From JBJENW01 sp051880395 (GTDB lineage: Bacteria; Bacillota; Clostridia; Lachnospirales; Lachnospiraceae), in NCBI GenBank assembly GCA_051880395.1, contig JBJENW010000228.1, positions 1-10,585 on the forward strand: a stretch of DNA of 10,585 nucleotides, in the 5' to 3' direction. Below are positions 1 to 8,600 of this stretch, piece by piece. The notes beneath the pieces were generated by a model. That model saw nothing but the letters and a program-made list of their open reading frames with translations, had not been told where the DNA came from and did no database searches. The position numbers and the translations under genes were made by a program. Numbering within the stretch: position 1 is the first letter of the stretch; every line of letters starts with the position of its first letter.

Positions 1-30
1 TTTCGGGTAGCCGATAAATTAATGGTTGCA

Positions 31-59
31 ACACTTACGCCCATATAAAGCGTAAATGT
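31..59. repeat. short inverted repeat upstream of lyase 1 promoter
   Basis: ACACTTACGC at 31-40 faces GCGTAAATGT at 50-59, a 10-bp dyad with one mismatch and a 9-nt spacer. A related half-site, GCGTTTAC, follows at about 77-84. It lies roughly 50 bp upstream of the -35 box of lyase 1, where an activator or repressor could bind. It could instead belong to the 3' end of a gene lying before the window. No regulator can be named. Confidence 0.35.
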
Positions 60-106
60 GCAAATAAAAAAGCTTGCGTTTACCGTAATAAGCGAATATA
101 CAAGTA

Positions 107-135
107 TTGACAGAAATATAAAAGGGTGACATAAT
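107..135 (+). promoter_or_regulatory. sigma-70/SigA-type promoter of lyase 1
   Basis: A perfect -35 box TTGACA (107-112) is followed after exactly 17 bp by CATAAT (130-135). Transcription would start near 142, giving a leader of about 100 nt before the ATG at 245. The same -35 box, the same 11-nt offset and the same GGGTGACATAATTTA block occur before lyase 2, which strongly supports both promoters. The -10 box is embedded in the left arm of the inverted repeat at 121-166, so a protein bound there would compete with RNA polymerase. Confidence 0.75.
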
Positions 136-166
136 TTATTTCATAAGATAAATTATGTCACTCTTT
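121..166. promoter_or_regulatory. inverted repeat overlapping the lyase 1 -10 box (candidate operator)
   Basis: Arms 121-139 and 148-166 are complementary over 19 positions with one G-T mismatch; the inner 14 bp (GTGACATAATTTAT and its complement) are perfect, with an 8-nt loop. Transcription from the promoter would begin near 142, inside the loop, so the full hairpin cannot form in the lyase 1 transcript. That favours a DNA operator. The right arm is followed by a short T-run (164-168), so it could also terminate transcription arriving from upstream. The two roles are not exclusive. The regulator is unknown. Confidence 0.55.
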
Positions 167-225
167 TTGCAAGAAAAGCATTTCAAAAATAAGGCACAAA
201 GAGACTTTGAAAGTACAGGAAGGGG

Positions 226-234
226 AAAAGGAGG
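226..234 (+). promoter_or_regulatory. ribosome binding site of lyase 1
   Basis: AAAAGGAGG ends 10 nt before the ATG at 245. It fixes the start there rather than at the in-frame ATG at 155, which has no such site, lies in the right arm of the dyad and would put 30 hydrophilic residues before the signal peptide. Confidence 0.85.
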
Positions 235-244
235 AGCAGTATCA

Positions 245-3200
245 ATGAAAAAATGGCTCAGCTATTTGTTGGCATGGGTGCTTGTATGGAGCAGCCTCTA
301 CGTGACACCTGCCAAGGCGGCAGAGAAGCAGTATTCAGAAATTCCAAATACGACGAGGACCATACAGGAATACGATGACAGTTTTACGGATGTGGTCGGT
401 TTCGGGGAAAAAGAGATACACAGCCGTATCGACAGTATTGGAACTGAACAATATCGTAAAGTCGCTAGTGAGCGGGAATTTTTGCAGGCAGTCTCGGATG
501 CGGCTGCGGGAAAAGTACATGTGATCGAGATTACGAAAGATTTAAATCTCGGATATCTGGAAGTCGGATTAACGGATGAAGAAAAAAAGACGTTTTCCTT
601 TTTCAAAAAATACGAAGATCCAACAAACGGATATACAAATCCGGTCATGGAAAAAAGCGGCGTGTCAAAACTGGACATTTCGAATGTCAATGGACTTACG
701 ATTTTTTCGAAGACAGGATGTAAGATCAAACACACCGAATTAAAGCTGCAAAAAAGTGCGAATGATGTGGTCATTCGAAACTTGTCTTTTGATGAGATGT
801 GGCAGTGGGATGATACCGGAAAACACAAGGAAGTTGGTTGGACATTTATCAAAGTAAACGGTGCGACAAATGTGTGGATCGACCATTGTAGTTTTACCGA
901 TGCGGCAGACGGATTGATCGACATTGAAAACGGTTCGAGCGGAATCACAATTTCATGGTGCCAGATTGGTGCGGCAGCAATGACGGATCCGCCGAAGGAT
1001 TCTGCGATCTATCCGTCCATTCAATATATGGAGCAGCAGTATCAGAACGGAAAACTTGGCACAGACAGCCGTTATTACAAGCTTCGTAAAGGTGGTGCGT
1101 CACAAGCGGATATCATGGCATATGCGGCGTATCATTCGAAATGTCATCTGGTCGGTTCCGGGGATAAAGATTTCTGCAACTATGTTTACAGTGACGGAAG
1201 AGTGTTAAAAGACTGTAATGCCGAACTGCATTTGACACTTGCCTATAATTATTATCGAAATATGGGGCAGCGTCAGCCGATGGTCCGCCAGGGTGTGGGA
1301 CATCTGATCAATTGCTATTTTGACAATTCTTCTCATGCCGCATTGCAAAAGCAAAACGTATTTGCACAAAACGGCGGGTATGGACTGGCCCGCGGGTTGA
1401 ATGCCAGAAACGGTGCCTCCATCGCTGCGGACACCTGTGTTTTTCAGGATGTGAACGAGCCGATCGTGGGCGCGGAAGTGCAGGGCGATGATACGTCAAA
1501 TATGAGCGAGCAGTGGGCAAACTTGTTCCAAAATGCCGTCAATCATTCTTTGATCGTAAATTCTACGGTCAGCAATGACAAAGGGACGTATACCGGAAGC
1601 AGTTGGGATAACAATGGGGACAACCTGTTTACCACTGGATTCACCTGGAAAGATAAGAAGAGCATCGGAAACTGGGCGTGGTCTTCGTCCATCAATGGTG
1701 TCGAAAATATGGACAAGTCGAATCCACCAGAGACACCGTTTACATTTAGTTACTCAAAAGAGGCGCTTTCCTATACTTATAAAGTGCTGCCACTGGAAAA
1801 AGTAAAAGAAGTGATTCCGCAAAAATCAGGAGCGGGAAGTCTGAATTTATCGGAAAAACAGTGGTGCAGCGTCCGTACCAGTGATCTGAAAAACGACAGC
1901 GATTCTTCCGGATCTTCCGGCGATGCGCAGAAACCACAGACCGATGCAGCGTATCCGGTACAAAAATTTCGCATCGGTATCGGAGATACGAACCGCAACA
2001 TCAATATTTCCGGGTTCGGGGACCATTCGGCCTTAAACAGCTGGATCACAAACGGAGAAGAAAACGAAAAGTGGTATCTGCAGTATATGCAGGAAGGTGT
2101 GTATAAAATCATAAATTCCCGTACGGGGAAACTGATTACGGCACAAGCAGGCGGATGTACCATTGCATCGGACGAAAACAGCAGTGCACAGCTTTGGAAA
2201 ATCGAAGGGGTGGAGAAAGATTTCAACGGTGCATATCTGTATTATAAAATTACAAGCGTGGCAGACCCAAATCAGGCACTGACATTTCGAACGGATGGAA
2301 ACCGTGTAAAATTGGAGCCGTACACGGGCAGTATCTATCAGAAAATGAAACTGAATTGTGACGGTTTGGAAGGTTTTGCGGCAAACTGTAAGGTGAGTGA
2401 AGGCGAAAAAGCAGGCGCGATCGGCGGGCTTCTTGGAGAAACTGTTGTGGTCAAAACGATGGAGGAGATGAAGCAGGCGTTGGTAGAAACGCGGCCGCTT
2501 ACGATCGTGGTGTCCGGAAATATTGATTGTCGAAACGAGAATTATGACTGGCGTATTGAGGATGATAAGACGATCATTGGCGCCTACGCGGGAAATCAAC
2601 TGCATGACTGTAAGCTTCGGACCAATGACTATTTTAAAAACGAGGCACCAAGCGACAATATCATTTTAAAAAATCTGAATATCCAGATTGATACAAATGA
2701 GGATATGATCGCGCTCGCCATTTATTCTTCCAAAAATATCTGGGTGGATCACTGCACGTTTCACTGTGATCTGACAAAAGAGTACGATGAGGTGGGAAAA
2801 TTTATCTGGATCAACACGCCGTATGATGGGGAAGATCTCAAGCGCAGTCCGGATTTTGTGACAATTTCCTACAACCGGTTTGAGAATCGTTTCTGGGGTG
2901 TGGCGTTTGGTACGCAGAACGGAAGTGTAAAAGAAAACCGGGCAAGTATTTTTTACAATGTGTTTGACTCCATTGTGCAGCGCTGTCCGCAGATGGGAAA
3001 TGGTACCATGCATGTCAACAGCAATTATTATGTGCGAAAATCTACTTCCATTTATAATGATGGGATGAGTCAGATTAAATGTGGGGAAAATGGCGTGGTC
3101 TACTCGCAAAGCAACCGGTTTGAAAATTTCAAAAAGGAAAGCAGTGGATATTGGGATCACGAGGTGACGATAGATGCGAAAGCCACCTTTGTGGATTATG

Positions 3201-5044
3201 ATTCTTATACGAATAAAAGTGAAAATGGCGGTGGTACGCCGGTTCCGTATAAAGTGGATGGGACATACACAAAGACAACCTGGAATCCGGCAGAACAATA
3301 TGGATTTACAACATTGTCGGCTTATGATTCAAAAGGAACAAATGATGTCAAAGCGTTTTGTGATACATATGCCGGAATGGCTGCGTCACAGGAAACGCTG
3401 CATTATGTAACGGACAGTTCGATGAAAACATTTGTAAAGAAATCGGTGTCAGCGCCGTTTTTGAAACAACCGACGATCACGGACAAACCGGAGGAAGAGC
3501 CGAGTGAGCCGAGCCAGGGAAACACAGAAAAACCAAGTGATACAAGTAAACCGGAAGGGTCAAGTGGTGTCAGCAAACCGGAAGAAGGAAGTGTTGCAGG
3601 AAGTGGCAGCGTACCAGGCGAGGGCAGTCAGCCGGAGGAAGGAAGNNNNNNNNNNNNNNNNNNNNNNNNNNNNNNNNNNNNNNNNNNNNNNNNNNNNNNN
3701 NNNNNNNNNNNNNNNNNNNNNNNNNNNNNNNNNNNNNNNNNNNNNGGCGAGGGCAGTCAGCCGGAGGAAGGAAGTCATGCCGGAAGTGGCAGCGTACCGG
3801 GCGAGGGAAGTCAGCCGGAGGAAGGAAGCCATGCCGGAAGTGGCAGTGTACCGGGCAAGGGTAGTCAGCCGGAGGAAGGAAGTCATGCCGGAAGCAGTAG
3901 TGTGCCGAGTGGGGGCAGCAGACCGCAAGAGGGCAGTGAAACTGGAAGTACGAGTAGACCGAGCGAATCGAGTGGATCACAGGAAAAACCGAGTGGAGAA
4001 ACTGCCGGTAGTTCGAGTGAACCGGAACTTCCGGGAAGCGCAGCAAGTGCGAGCAGACCGAGTGGTTCTGAGGGGACAAGTCGCCCAAGTGGCTCTTTCA
4101 GACCGTCGGTGCCAAGTCAGCCGGGAAGCGCAGCAAGTGTGAGCAGACCAAGTGGCTCTTTCAGACCGTCAGTGCCGAGTCAGTCGGGCAGTGCAGCAAG
4201 CACAAGCAGACCGAGCGATTCTGAGGAAACAAGTCGACCAAGCGGCGCTGTCAAACCATCGGTGCCGAGTGAGCCGGGTGGCGCAGCAAGTGTGAGCAGA
4301 CCGAGTGTTTCCGAAGGACCAAGTTGGCCGGGAAGTGCAAGTTTGCCGGATGAAGGAAGCGGCTCGTCTGGTTCGGACAAACCGAGTATCCCTGCACAGC
4401 CGGGAAGTGCGAGTGAGCCGGGAAGTGCAAGCAAGCCGTCGGCACCGTCGATTCCAAGCCTTCCAAGTGGCTCCGGAAGCACAGACAAGCCGAGTAGCGA
4501 AAAGAAAAAGATTCAGAGTGTGACGATAAAAAAGAGTCTGACGCTAAAGAAAAATCAAAAAGCAGCAGTGGCTGTCAGTATCAAACCGAAAAATGCTACA
4601 AATCGGACGCTTTCTGTAAAAAGTTCCAGTTCCAAGATCGTAAAGATTTTGAAAACAAGCAGCAGTCAGATTCAGATTCAGGCAAAAGCACCGGGAATCG
4701 CAGTGATCAGTGTGAAGACGACAGATGGAAGCAAGATTACCAAAAAGCTGACTGTGAAGGTAAAACCGTCTGCTGTAACGAGCGTAAAAGCAAAGACAGA
4801 AAAAGGTGGCCGTATCACACTTACCTGGAAAAAACAGACCGGTGTCAGCGGCTATAAAGTCGAGTGTTACGATACAAAAGCGAAGAAATGGAAGACCGTA
4901 AAAACAACAAAGAGTAACAAAGTCGTCCTAAAAAAAGCAAAAAGGAAAACACCGTATCAGTTCCGCGTTTCTTCCTATATCAAAAGCGGAAAAGAAAGCG
5001 TATCCGGTGCGACATCCAAAACGATAAAAGTAACTGTCAGATAA
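245..5044 (+). CDS. secreted two-module pectate lyase (PL1 - ricin-type - PL1-like - linker - Ig-like - Fn3-like)
   Basis: Extracellular enzyme expected to cleave polygalacturonate by beta-elimination; 1599 residues as assembled. A signal peptide (MKKWLSYLL..., cut near AKA-A, residues 25-26) starts it. Residues about 70-531 are a polysaccharide lyase family 1 module: VWIDHC (210-215), D222-GLI-D226 fitting two Ca ligands of the family, K299 in KCHLVG, and RQPMVR (343-348) holding the two conserved arginines. Residues about 568-716 resemble a ricin-type beta-trefoil (Q649-L-W651). Residues about 729-1059 are a second PL1-like module with EDMI (819-822) and IWVDHC (832-837), but RCPQMG (913-918) lacks the second arginine. 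A Ser/Pro/Gly/Glu linker (about 1074-1419) contains tandem repeats and a 100-N gap, so total length is uncertain. It ends in a lysine-rich bacterial Ig-like domain (about 1419-1509) and an Fn3-like domain (1511-1599). No LPXTG, SLH or dockerin is seen. It has its own promoter. PL1 assignment is firm; ricin and Ig calls are by eye. Confidence 0.9.
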   Translation: MKKWLSYLLAWVLVWSSLYVTPAKAAEKQYSEIPNTTRTIQEYDDSFTDVVGFGEKEIHSRIDSIGTEQYRKVASEREFLQAVSDAAAGKVHVIEITKDLNLGYLEVGLTDEEKKTFSFFKKYEDPTNGYTNPVMEKSGVSKLDISNVNGLTIFSKTGCKIKHTELKLQKSANDVVIRNLSFDEMWQWDDTGKHKEVGWTFIKVNGATNVWIDHCSFTDAADGLIDIENGSSGITISWCQIGAAAMTDPPKDSAIYPSIQYMEQQYQNGKLGTDSRYYKLRKGGASQADIMAYAAYHSKCHLVGSGDKDFCNYVYSDGRVLKDCNAELHLTLAYNYYRNMGQRQPMVRQGVGHLINCYFDNSSHAALQKQNVFAQNGGYGLARGLNARNGASIAADTCVFQDVNEPIVGAEVQGDDTSNMSEQWANLFQNAVNHSLIVNSTVSNDKGTYTGSSWDNNGDNLFTTGFTWKDKKSIGNWAWSSSINGVENMDKSNPPETPFTFSYSKEALSYTYKVLPLEKVKEVIPQKSGAGSLNLSEKQWCSVRTSDLKNDSDSSGSSGDAQKPQTDAAYPVQKFRIGIGDTNRNINISGFGDHSALNSWITNGEENEKWYLQYMQEGVYKIINSRTGKLITAQAGGCTIASDENSSAQLWKIEGVEKDFNGAYLYYKITSVADPNQALTFRTDGNRVKLEPYTGSIYQKMKLNCDGLEGFAANCKVSEGEKAGAIGGLLGETVVVKTMEEMKQALVETRPLTIVVSGNIDCRNENYDWRIEDDKTIIGAYAGNQLHDCKLRTNDYFKNEAPSDNIILKNLNIQIDTNEDMIALAIYSSKNIWVDHCTFHCDLTKEYDEVGKFIWINTPYDGEDLKRSPDFVTISYNRFENRFWGVAFGTQNGSVKENRASIFYNVFDSIVQRCPQMGNGTMHVNSNYYVRKSTSIYNDGMSQIKCGENGVVYSQSNRFENFKKESSGYWDHEVTIDAKATFVDYDSYTNKSENGGGTPVPYKVDGTYTKTTWNPAEQYGFTTLSAYDSKGTNDVKAFCDTYAGMAASQETLHYVTDSSMKTFVKKSVSAPFLKQPTITDKPEEEPSEPSQGNTEKPSDTSKPEGSSGVSKPEEGSVAGSGSVPGEGSQPEEGXXXXXXXXXXXXXXXXXXXXXXXXXXXXXXXXXXGEGSQPEEGSHAGSGSVPGEGSQPEEGSHAGSGSVPGKGSQPEEGSHAGSSSVPSGGSRPQEGSETGSTSRPSESSGSQEKPSGETAGSSSEPELPGSAASASRPSGSEGTSRPSGSFRPSVPSQPGSAASVSRPSGSFRPSVPSQSGSAASTSRPSDSEETSRPSGAVKPSVPSEPGGAASVSRPSVSEGPSWPGSASLPDEGSGSSGSDKPSIPAQPGSASEPGSASKPSAPSIPSLPSGSGSTDKPSSEKKKIQSVTIKKSLTLKKNQKAAVAVSIKPKNATNRTLSVKSSSSKIVKILKTSSSQIQIQAKAPGIAVISVKTTDGSKITKKLTVKVKPSAVTSVKAKTEKGGRITLTWKKQTGVSGYKVECYDTKAKKWKTVKTTKSNKVVLKKAKRKTPYQFRVSSYIKSGKESVSGATSKTIKVTVR
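3563..3907 (+). repeat. 54-bp (18-residue) tandem repeat array in the lyase 1 linker, interrupted by a gap
   Basis: The unit reads GEGSQPEEGSHAGSGSVP. A degenerate copy at 3563-3616 and a partial copy at 3617-3645 precede the N run; full copies follow at 3746-3799 and 3800-3853, with a diverging one at 3854-3907. The central copies are nearly identical at DNA level, the usual reason short-read assemblies break. Copy number is unknown. It encodes a flexible acidic, Ser/Gly/Pro-rich spacer between the catalytic region and the C-terminal domains. Confidence 0.9.
3646..3745. other. assembly gap of exactly 100 N
   Basis: One hundred consecutive N lie inside the 54-bp repeat. Completing the interrupted unit needs 25 nt plus whole multiples of 54 (25, 79, 133...). 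None is 100, so the run is best read as a placeholder of unknown length. 100 and 25+54k leave the same remainder modulo 3, so the reading frame is kept across the gap either way. Confidence 0.95.
4031..4327 (+). repeat. second Ser/Pro repeat array in the lyase 1 linker (90-bp and 63-bp units)
   Basis: Units begin with PGSAAS and mostly end in PSVPSQ/E: 4031-4120 (30 residues), 4121-4183 (21 residues, lacking nine internal residues), 4184-4273 (30 residues), and a degenerate copy from 4274. The order long, short, long indicates slippage or unequal recombination within the array. It is a low-complexity spacer with no predicted fold. Confidence 0.8.
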
Positions 5045-5425
5045 ATATCTCAACTGGGGGCCTGGACGGACGTTTCCGGGATTCAGGCCAGCACAGAACA
5101 CGGGGCGGCATCGTTCAGAGTGGCTAGACAGGAATGAAGTAAGTTTCCGACGGGGAGATCTGTGATGCTTTATTTTTGCTGTTTTTTGAAGGTTGGACAA
5201 CCGGCACATTCTGTTCGCCCGGCTAAGAATCAAAATCGGATTCTTAGCCGGGCGGACAGGATGCACCGTTTGTTCAACAATCAAAAAACAGCAAAGGCAT
5301 CACAGATCTCCCCGTCGGAACTTACTACCATTCCTGTCAAAGCCACTCTGAACGATGCCGCCCCGTGTTCTGTGCTGGCCCGAATCCCGGAAACTGTGTA
5401 TTGGAAACGATAGGTTGAGATATTT
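5043..5425. repeat. 383-bp near-perfect palindrome after lyase 1
   Basis: Arms 5043-5231 and 5239-5425 are reverse complements around a 7-nt loop (5232-5238). The innermost 15 bp are perfect (5217-5231 with 5239-5253), a 40-bp block is perfect (5086-5125 with 5341-5380), and the outer ends are a perfect 12-bp match (AAATATCTCAAC, 5043-5054, with 5414-5425). A short block just inside the ends (about 5055-5070 against about 5395-5413) and a few small indels do not match. The left end overlaps the lyase 1 stop codon (5042-5044) and the right end runs into a T-tract (5423-5428), so a transcript would fold into a giant hairpin that may act as a 3' stabiliser or terminator. A 20-bp piece recurs at 10529-10548, pointing to a dispersed element. 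No protein gene is convincing within it. Confidence 0.85.
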
Positions 5426-5545
5426 TTTGCTCCGAAAGATAGTTGTGAATCTGAACAGTTTTCGAAATGGGAAGTACTTTTTGGAATGCGGCACCTTTTG
5501 TAAAAATATAGTTCTGGCCTAATGTGTGGGGTGGGGAGAAAGGGC

Positions 5546-5574
5546 TTGACAATGGGAAAAATGGGTGACATAAT
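5546..5574 (+). promoter_or_regulatory. sigma-70/SigA-type promoter of lyase 2
   Basis: TTGACA (5546-5551), a 17-bp spacer and CATAAT (5569-5574). The block GGGTGACATAATTTA (5563-5577) is identical to 124-138 before lyase 1 and sits at the same offset from the -35 box. The start point would be near 5581, giving a leader of about 40 nt. Unlike lyase 1, only one half of the dyad is present. Confidence 0.75.
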
Positions 5575-5607
5575 TTAAGTTAGCAATGATTCGTATAGGA
5601 GAAAGAG

Positions 5608-5617
5608 AAAGGTGAGG
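5608..5617 (+). promoter_or_regulatory. ribosome binding site deciding the TTG start of lyase 2
   Basis: AAAGGTGAGG lies just before the TTG at 5622. Its GGTGA can pair with the 16S anti-Shine-Dalgarno sequence at suitable spacing. The nearby ATG at 5587 runs into a stop after nine codons, and the next in-frame ATG, at 5652, would remove the positively charged n-region of the signal peptide. Confidence 0.65.
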
Positions 5618-5621
5618 AAAG

Positions 5622-8600
5622 TTGAGGAATAAGAAAAAAATCGCAGCGCTTATGCTCGCGGGAGTTTTGGCAGTGACGACTTGTTTTGGGGAAGCAGGGA
5701 GTGTGCGGACATTGGGAACGATGCGCGTGGAAGCTGCAGAAATGCGGGTAGAGAATAGTAGCAACTGGACGAGTGCAAGTATGTCGGAGGCTCTGTCTGC
5801 AGAGTGGGAAGACAGTCAGGCGAAACATGCAAAGGTATATTATAAAAGATCTGAAAGCGGTTCTTATATACAGGTAACGGATGGACAGCTGATCCGTCAG
5901 ATCGATAATCAGAAAGCGCGGGTAGATCTTTTGGGATTGCCGGCGGGGAATTATGATTTGAAAATTATCAGCAGTTCGGGTACGACATATGAAAAATCAG
6001 GCATCGCGGTGTCTGCGTATGACCGTTCGGGCTATGCACACTTTCAATATACGTCGGGTGTGGGTGCCTATCAGGATACGGGTGCGTTGAAAAATCAGGC
6101 GATCGTGGTTTATGTGACAGAGGAAAATAAAAATTCTGTGACGATTCCGGGCTATGAATCTTATGGAACCGGCATCGGAAACATTTTAAATGGAAAAGGA
6201 AACAGTGCGCCATTGTTTACGGCTTTGGCAAAGGATCAGAAAGCACTGGATATCCGCCTGATCGGAACGGTGACAGCACCGGAAGGGCTGACCGAGTATG
6301 ATGGAACGGGAAATGGCGGAACAAAAGGCGATAACGGAAATATGGCAATTATCCGGAACGCAAAAAATATTACGATCGAGGGTGTCGGTTCGGATGCCTG
6401 CATCAACGGCTGGGGTATTTCGTTCTTTGTGGGCAGCGGGTTTGAAAATCACGAGAGTTACGAAGTACGAAATCTTACGTTTAAAAATGCACCGGAAGAC
6501 GCACTCGGATTTCAGGGAGCCATGTCGGGCAGTAAACTGACAGACCCGATCGAGCATGTGTGGGTTCATCATAACTCGTTTTATCCGGGATACTGTGCAA
6601 ATCCGGCAGAAAGTGATAAGGCAGAGGGCGACGGTTCCTGTGATTTCAAGCGTGGCCAGTATGCGACACTGGCATACAATTATTATGAAAAGTGTCATAA
6701 GACGAATCTGCTCGGTGCGAGTGACAGCAACTTACAATTTCATCTGACATTTCATCATAATTATTATAAAGACTGTGCATCCAGAATGCCACTCGTGCGC
6801 CAGGCAGATATTCATTTATATAACAACTATTTTGTCGGCAGTACTTCTACAACGGTGGATGCGAGAGCCAGTGCGTTTGTTTTTTCGGAGGCAAATTATT
6901 TTGAAAAATGCAAACGTCCGGTAAAGACGGACGCTGCCACAACGATCGTAAAGTCGTATGGGGATGTGTTTGACCAGTGTACGCAGGATAACAAAGCAAC
7001 GGTTGTAACAGATCGCGCGCAGACAATTTCCGGAAATTGTACCTATGCAAATTTTGATACAAATGCACAGATTTTTTATTATGACAGTGCAAAAAAAGTG
7101 TCGAACGTAGCACATCTGACAGATGCACAGACGGCGAAACAGGAATGTCTGCAAAGAAGTGGTGCCGGAAAGGAATCCGCAGGCGTGGAAATTCCGATCG
7201 TACAGCCGAGTCAGCCGAGCGAACCAAGTAAACCGAGTGAGTCGAGCAAGCCGAGTGAACCAAGTAAACCGAGTGAGTCAAGCAAGCCTGTGTCATCCAG
7301 TCAGCCTGGTGGTTCCGGCAGCCTTGGTGAAACGAGTCAACCTGTGTCATCTAGTCAGCCAGGCGGTTCCGGCAGCCTTGGCGAAACAAGTCAGCCTGGA
7401 TCATCGGGTCAGTCTGGTAGTTCGCAGAGCACAGGAGATTGTGGAAAACCGAATACACAGGCAAATGTGAAATGGGAATATGATAAAGCTACAAAGACAT
7501 TGACACTTCGCGGCGAAGGAGAGACAGCCGATCAGGCAGCGGCATGGGATGCATTTCGAAGTGACATTGCAGCCGTGAAGGTGGAATCCGGCGTGACAAG
7601 CCTTGGAAAAACTTTGTTCAAAGATTGTACGAATCTGGTTTCTGTGAATCTGCCGGCGAGTGTGAACCAGATCGCGGCAGAAACGTTTGACGGTTGCGGA
7701 AAGCTTGCAAAGATTGTCGTAAATTCAAGTAATAAAACTTATTGCAGTAAAAATGACAGTTTGTTCACGAAAGATTTTAAGACATTACTGCGGGCTGCGG
7801 CAAAGAAAGACCTCAACATTTTGGCAGGGGTAGAGACGGTGGAACGCTGTGCCGTAACGGGGGCAGTTGTGCTACAAAAAGTGCGGATCCCGGAAAGTGT
7901 GACGAAAATCAGTGGAACGGCGTTTTCGGGATGTACGAATCTGGCGCAGTTTACAGTGGACGAAAATAATAAAAATTACAGCAGTGACGCATACGGACTG
8001 TATACAAAAGATCAAACAATTTTTGTTCGCGGCTGCGCAAAGGAAGAAATCAAAGTTGCAGACAGCGTAACAGAGATTGGTCAGGCAGCGTTTGCCGGCT
8101 GTCAGACGTTGAAGAACATTCAGTTACCAAAAGGTTTGACCAAAATCGGCGGTCAGGCGTTTGCGGATTGTAAAGGATTGGAAACCGTAGAGATTCCGGA
8201 GAGTGTAAAGTCGATCGAGGCAGATGCATTTGAGGGATGTGAGCATCTGATGTTATCTGTAACAAGTGGTTCTTATGCGCAAACCTATGCGAAAGAGCAG
8301 CAGATTCCGTATCGGTTAAATGGTGAACCGGTGAGTGAACCGGCGAGTGAACCGGCGAGTGAACCAACAAGTGAGCCGAGTCAGGGATCTGGCAGTACGA
8401 GCGGCTCTGACAGCGCAAGTGGATCCGGCAGTGTTTCAAAACCGGACTGGATTCCAAGTTTTCCGAGCGAATGGCCGAGTCTGCCGGGTGGACTGCCAAG
8501 TATACCAGGTGAATGGCCGAGTATTCCGAGCGGACTTCCAAGTTTGCCGGGTGAATGGCCGAGCCTGCCGGGTTTCCCAAGTGAGTGGCCAAGCCTGCCA

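Noticed and set aside
1..30. Possible 3' end of a c-di-GMP-I riboswitch (GGTAGCCG at 5-13)
   Set aside because: Only a short resemblance; the rest of the aptamer would lie outside the window and the pairing partner is not evident downstream.
155..244. Upstream in-frame ATG at 155 giving a 1629-residue lyase 1
   Set aside because: It lies about 13 nt after the predicted transcription start within the operator dyad, has no ribosome site, and would place 30 hydrophilic residues before a good signal peptide.
3563..3907. Regularly spaced repeats as a CRISPR array
   Set aside because: The repeats are contiguous 54-bp units without unique spacers and encode an in-frame protein linker.
4980..5044. 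Sortase, SLH or dockerin anchor at the lyase C-termini
   Set aside because: Neither end has LPXTG plus a hydrophobic tail, SLH repeats or dockerin calcium loops; both simply end in the Fn3-like domain.
5162..5413. Short open frames on both strands within the 383-bp palindrome
   Set aside because: No ribosome site or recognisable domain, and the frames are explained by the repeat sequence; they overlap each other on both strands.
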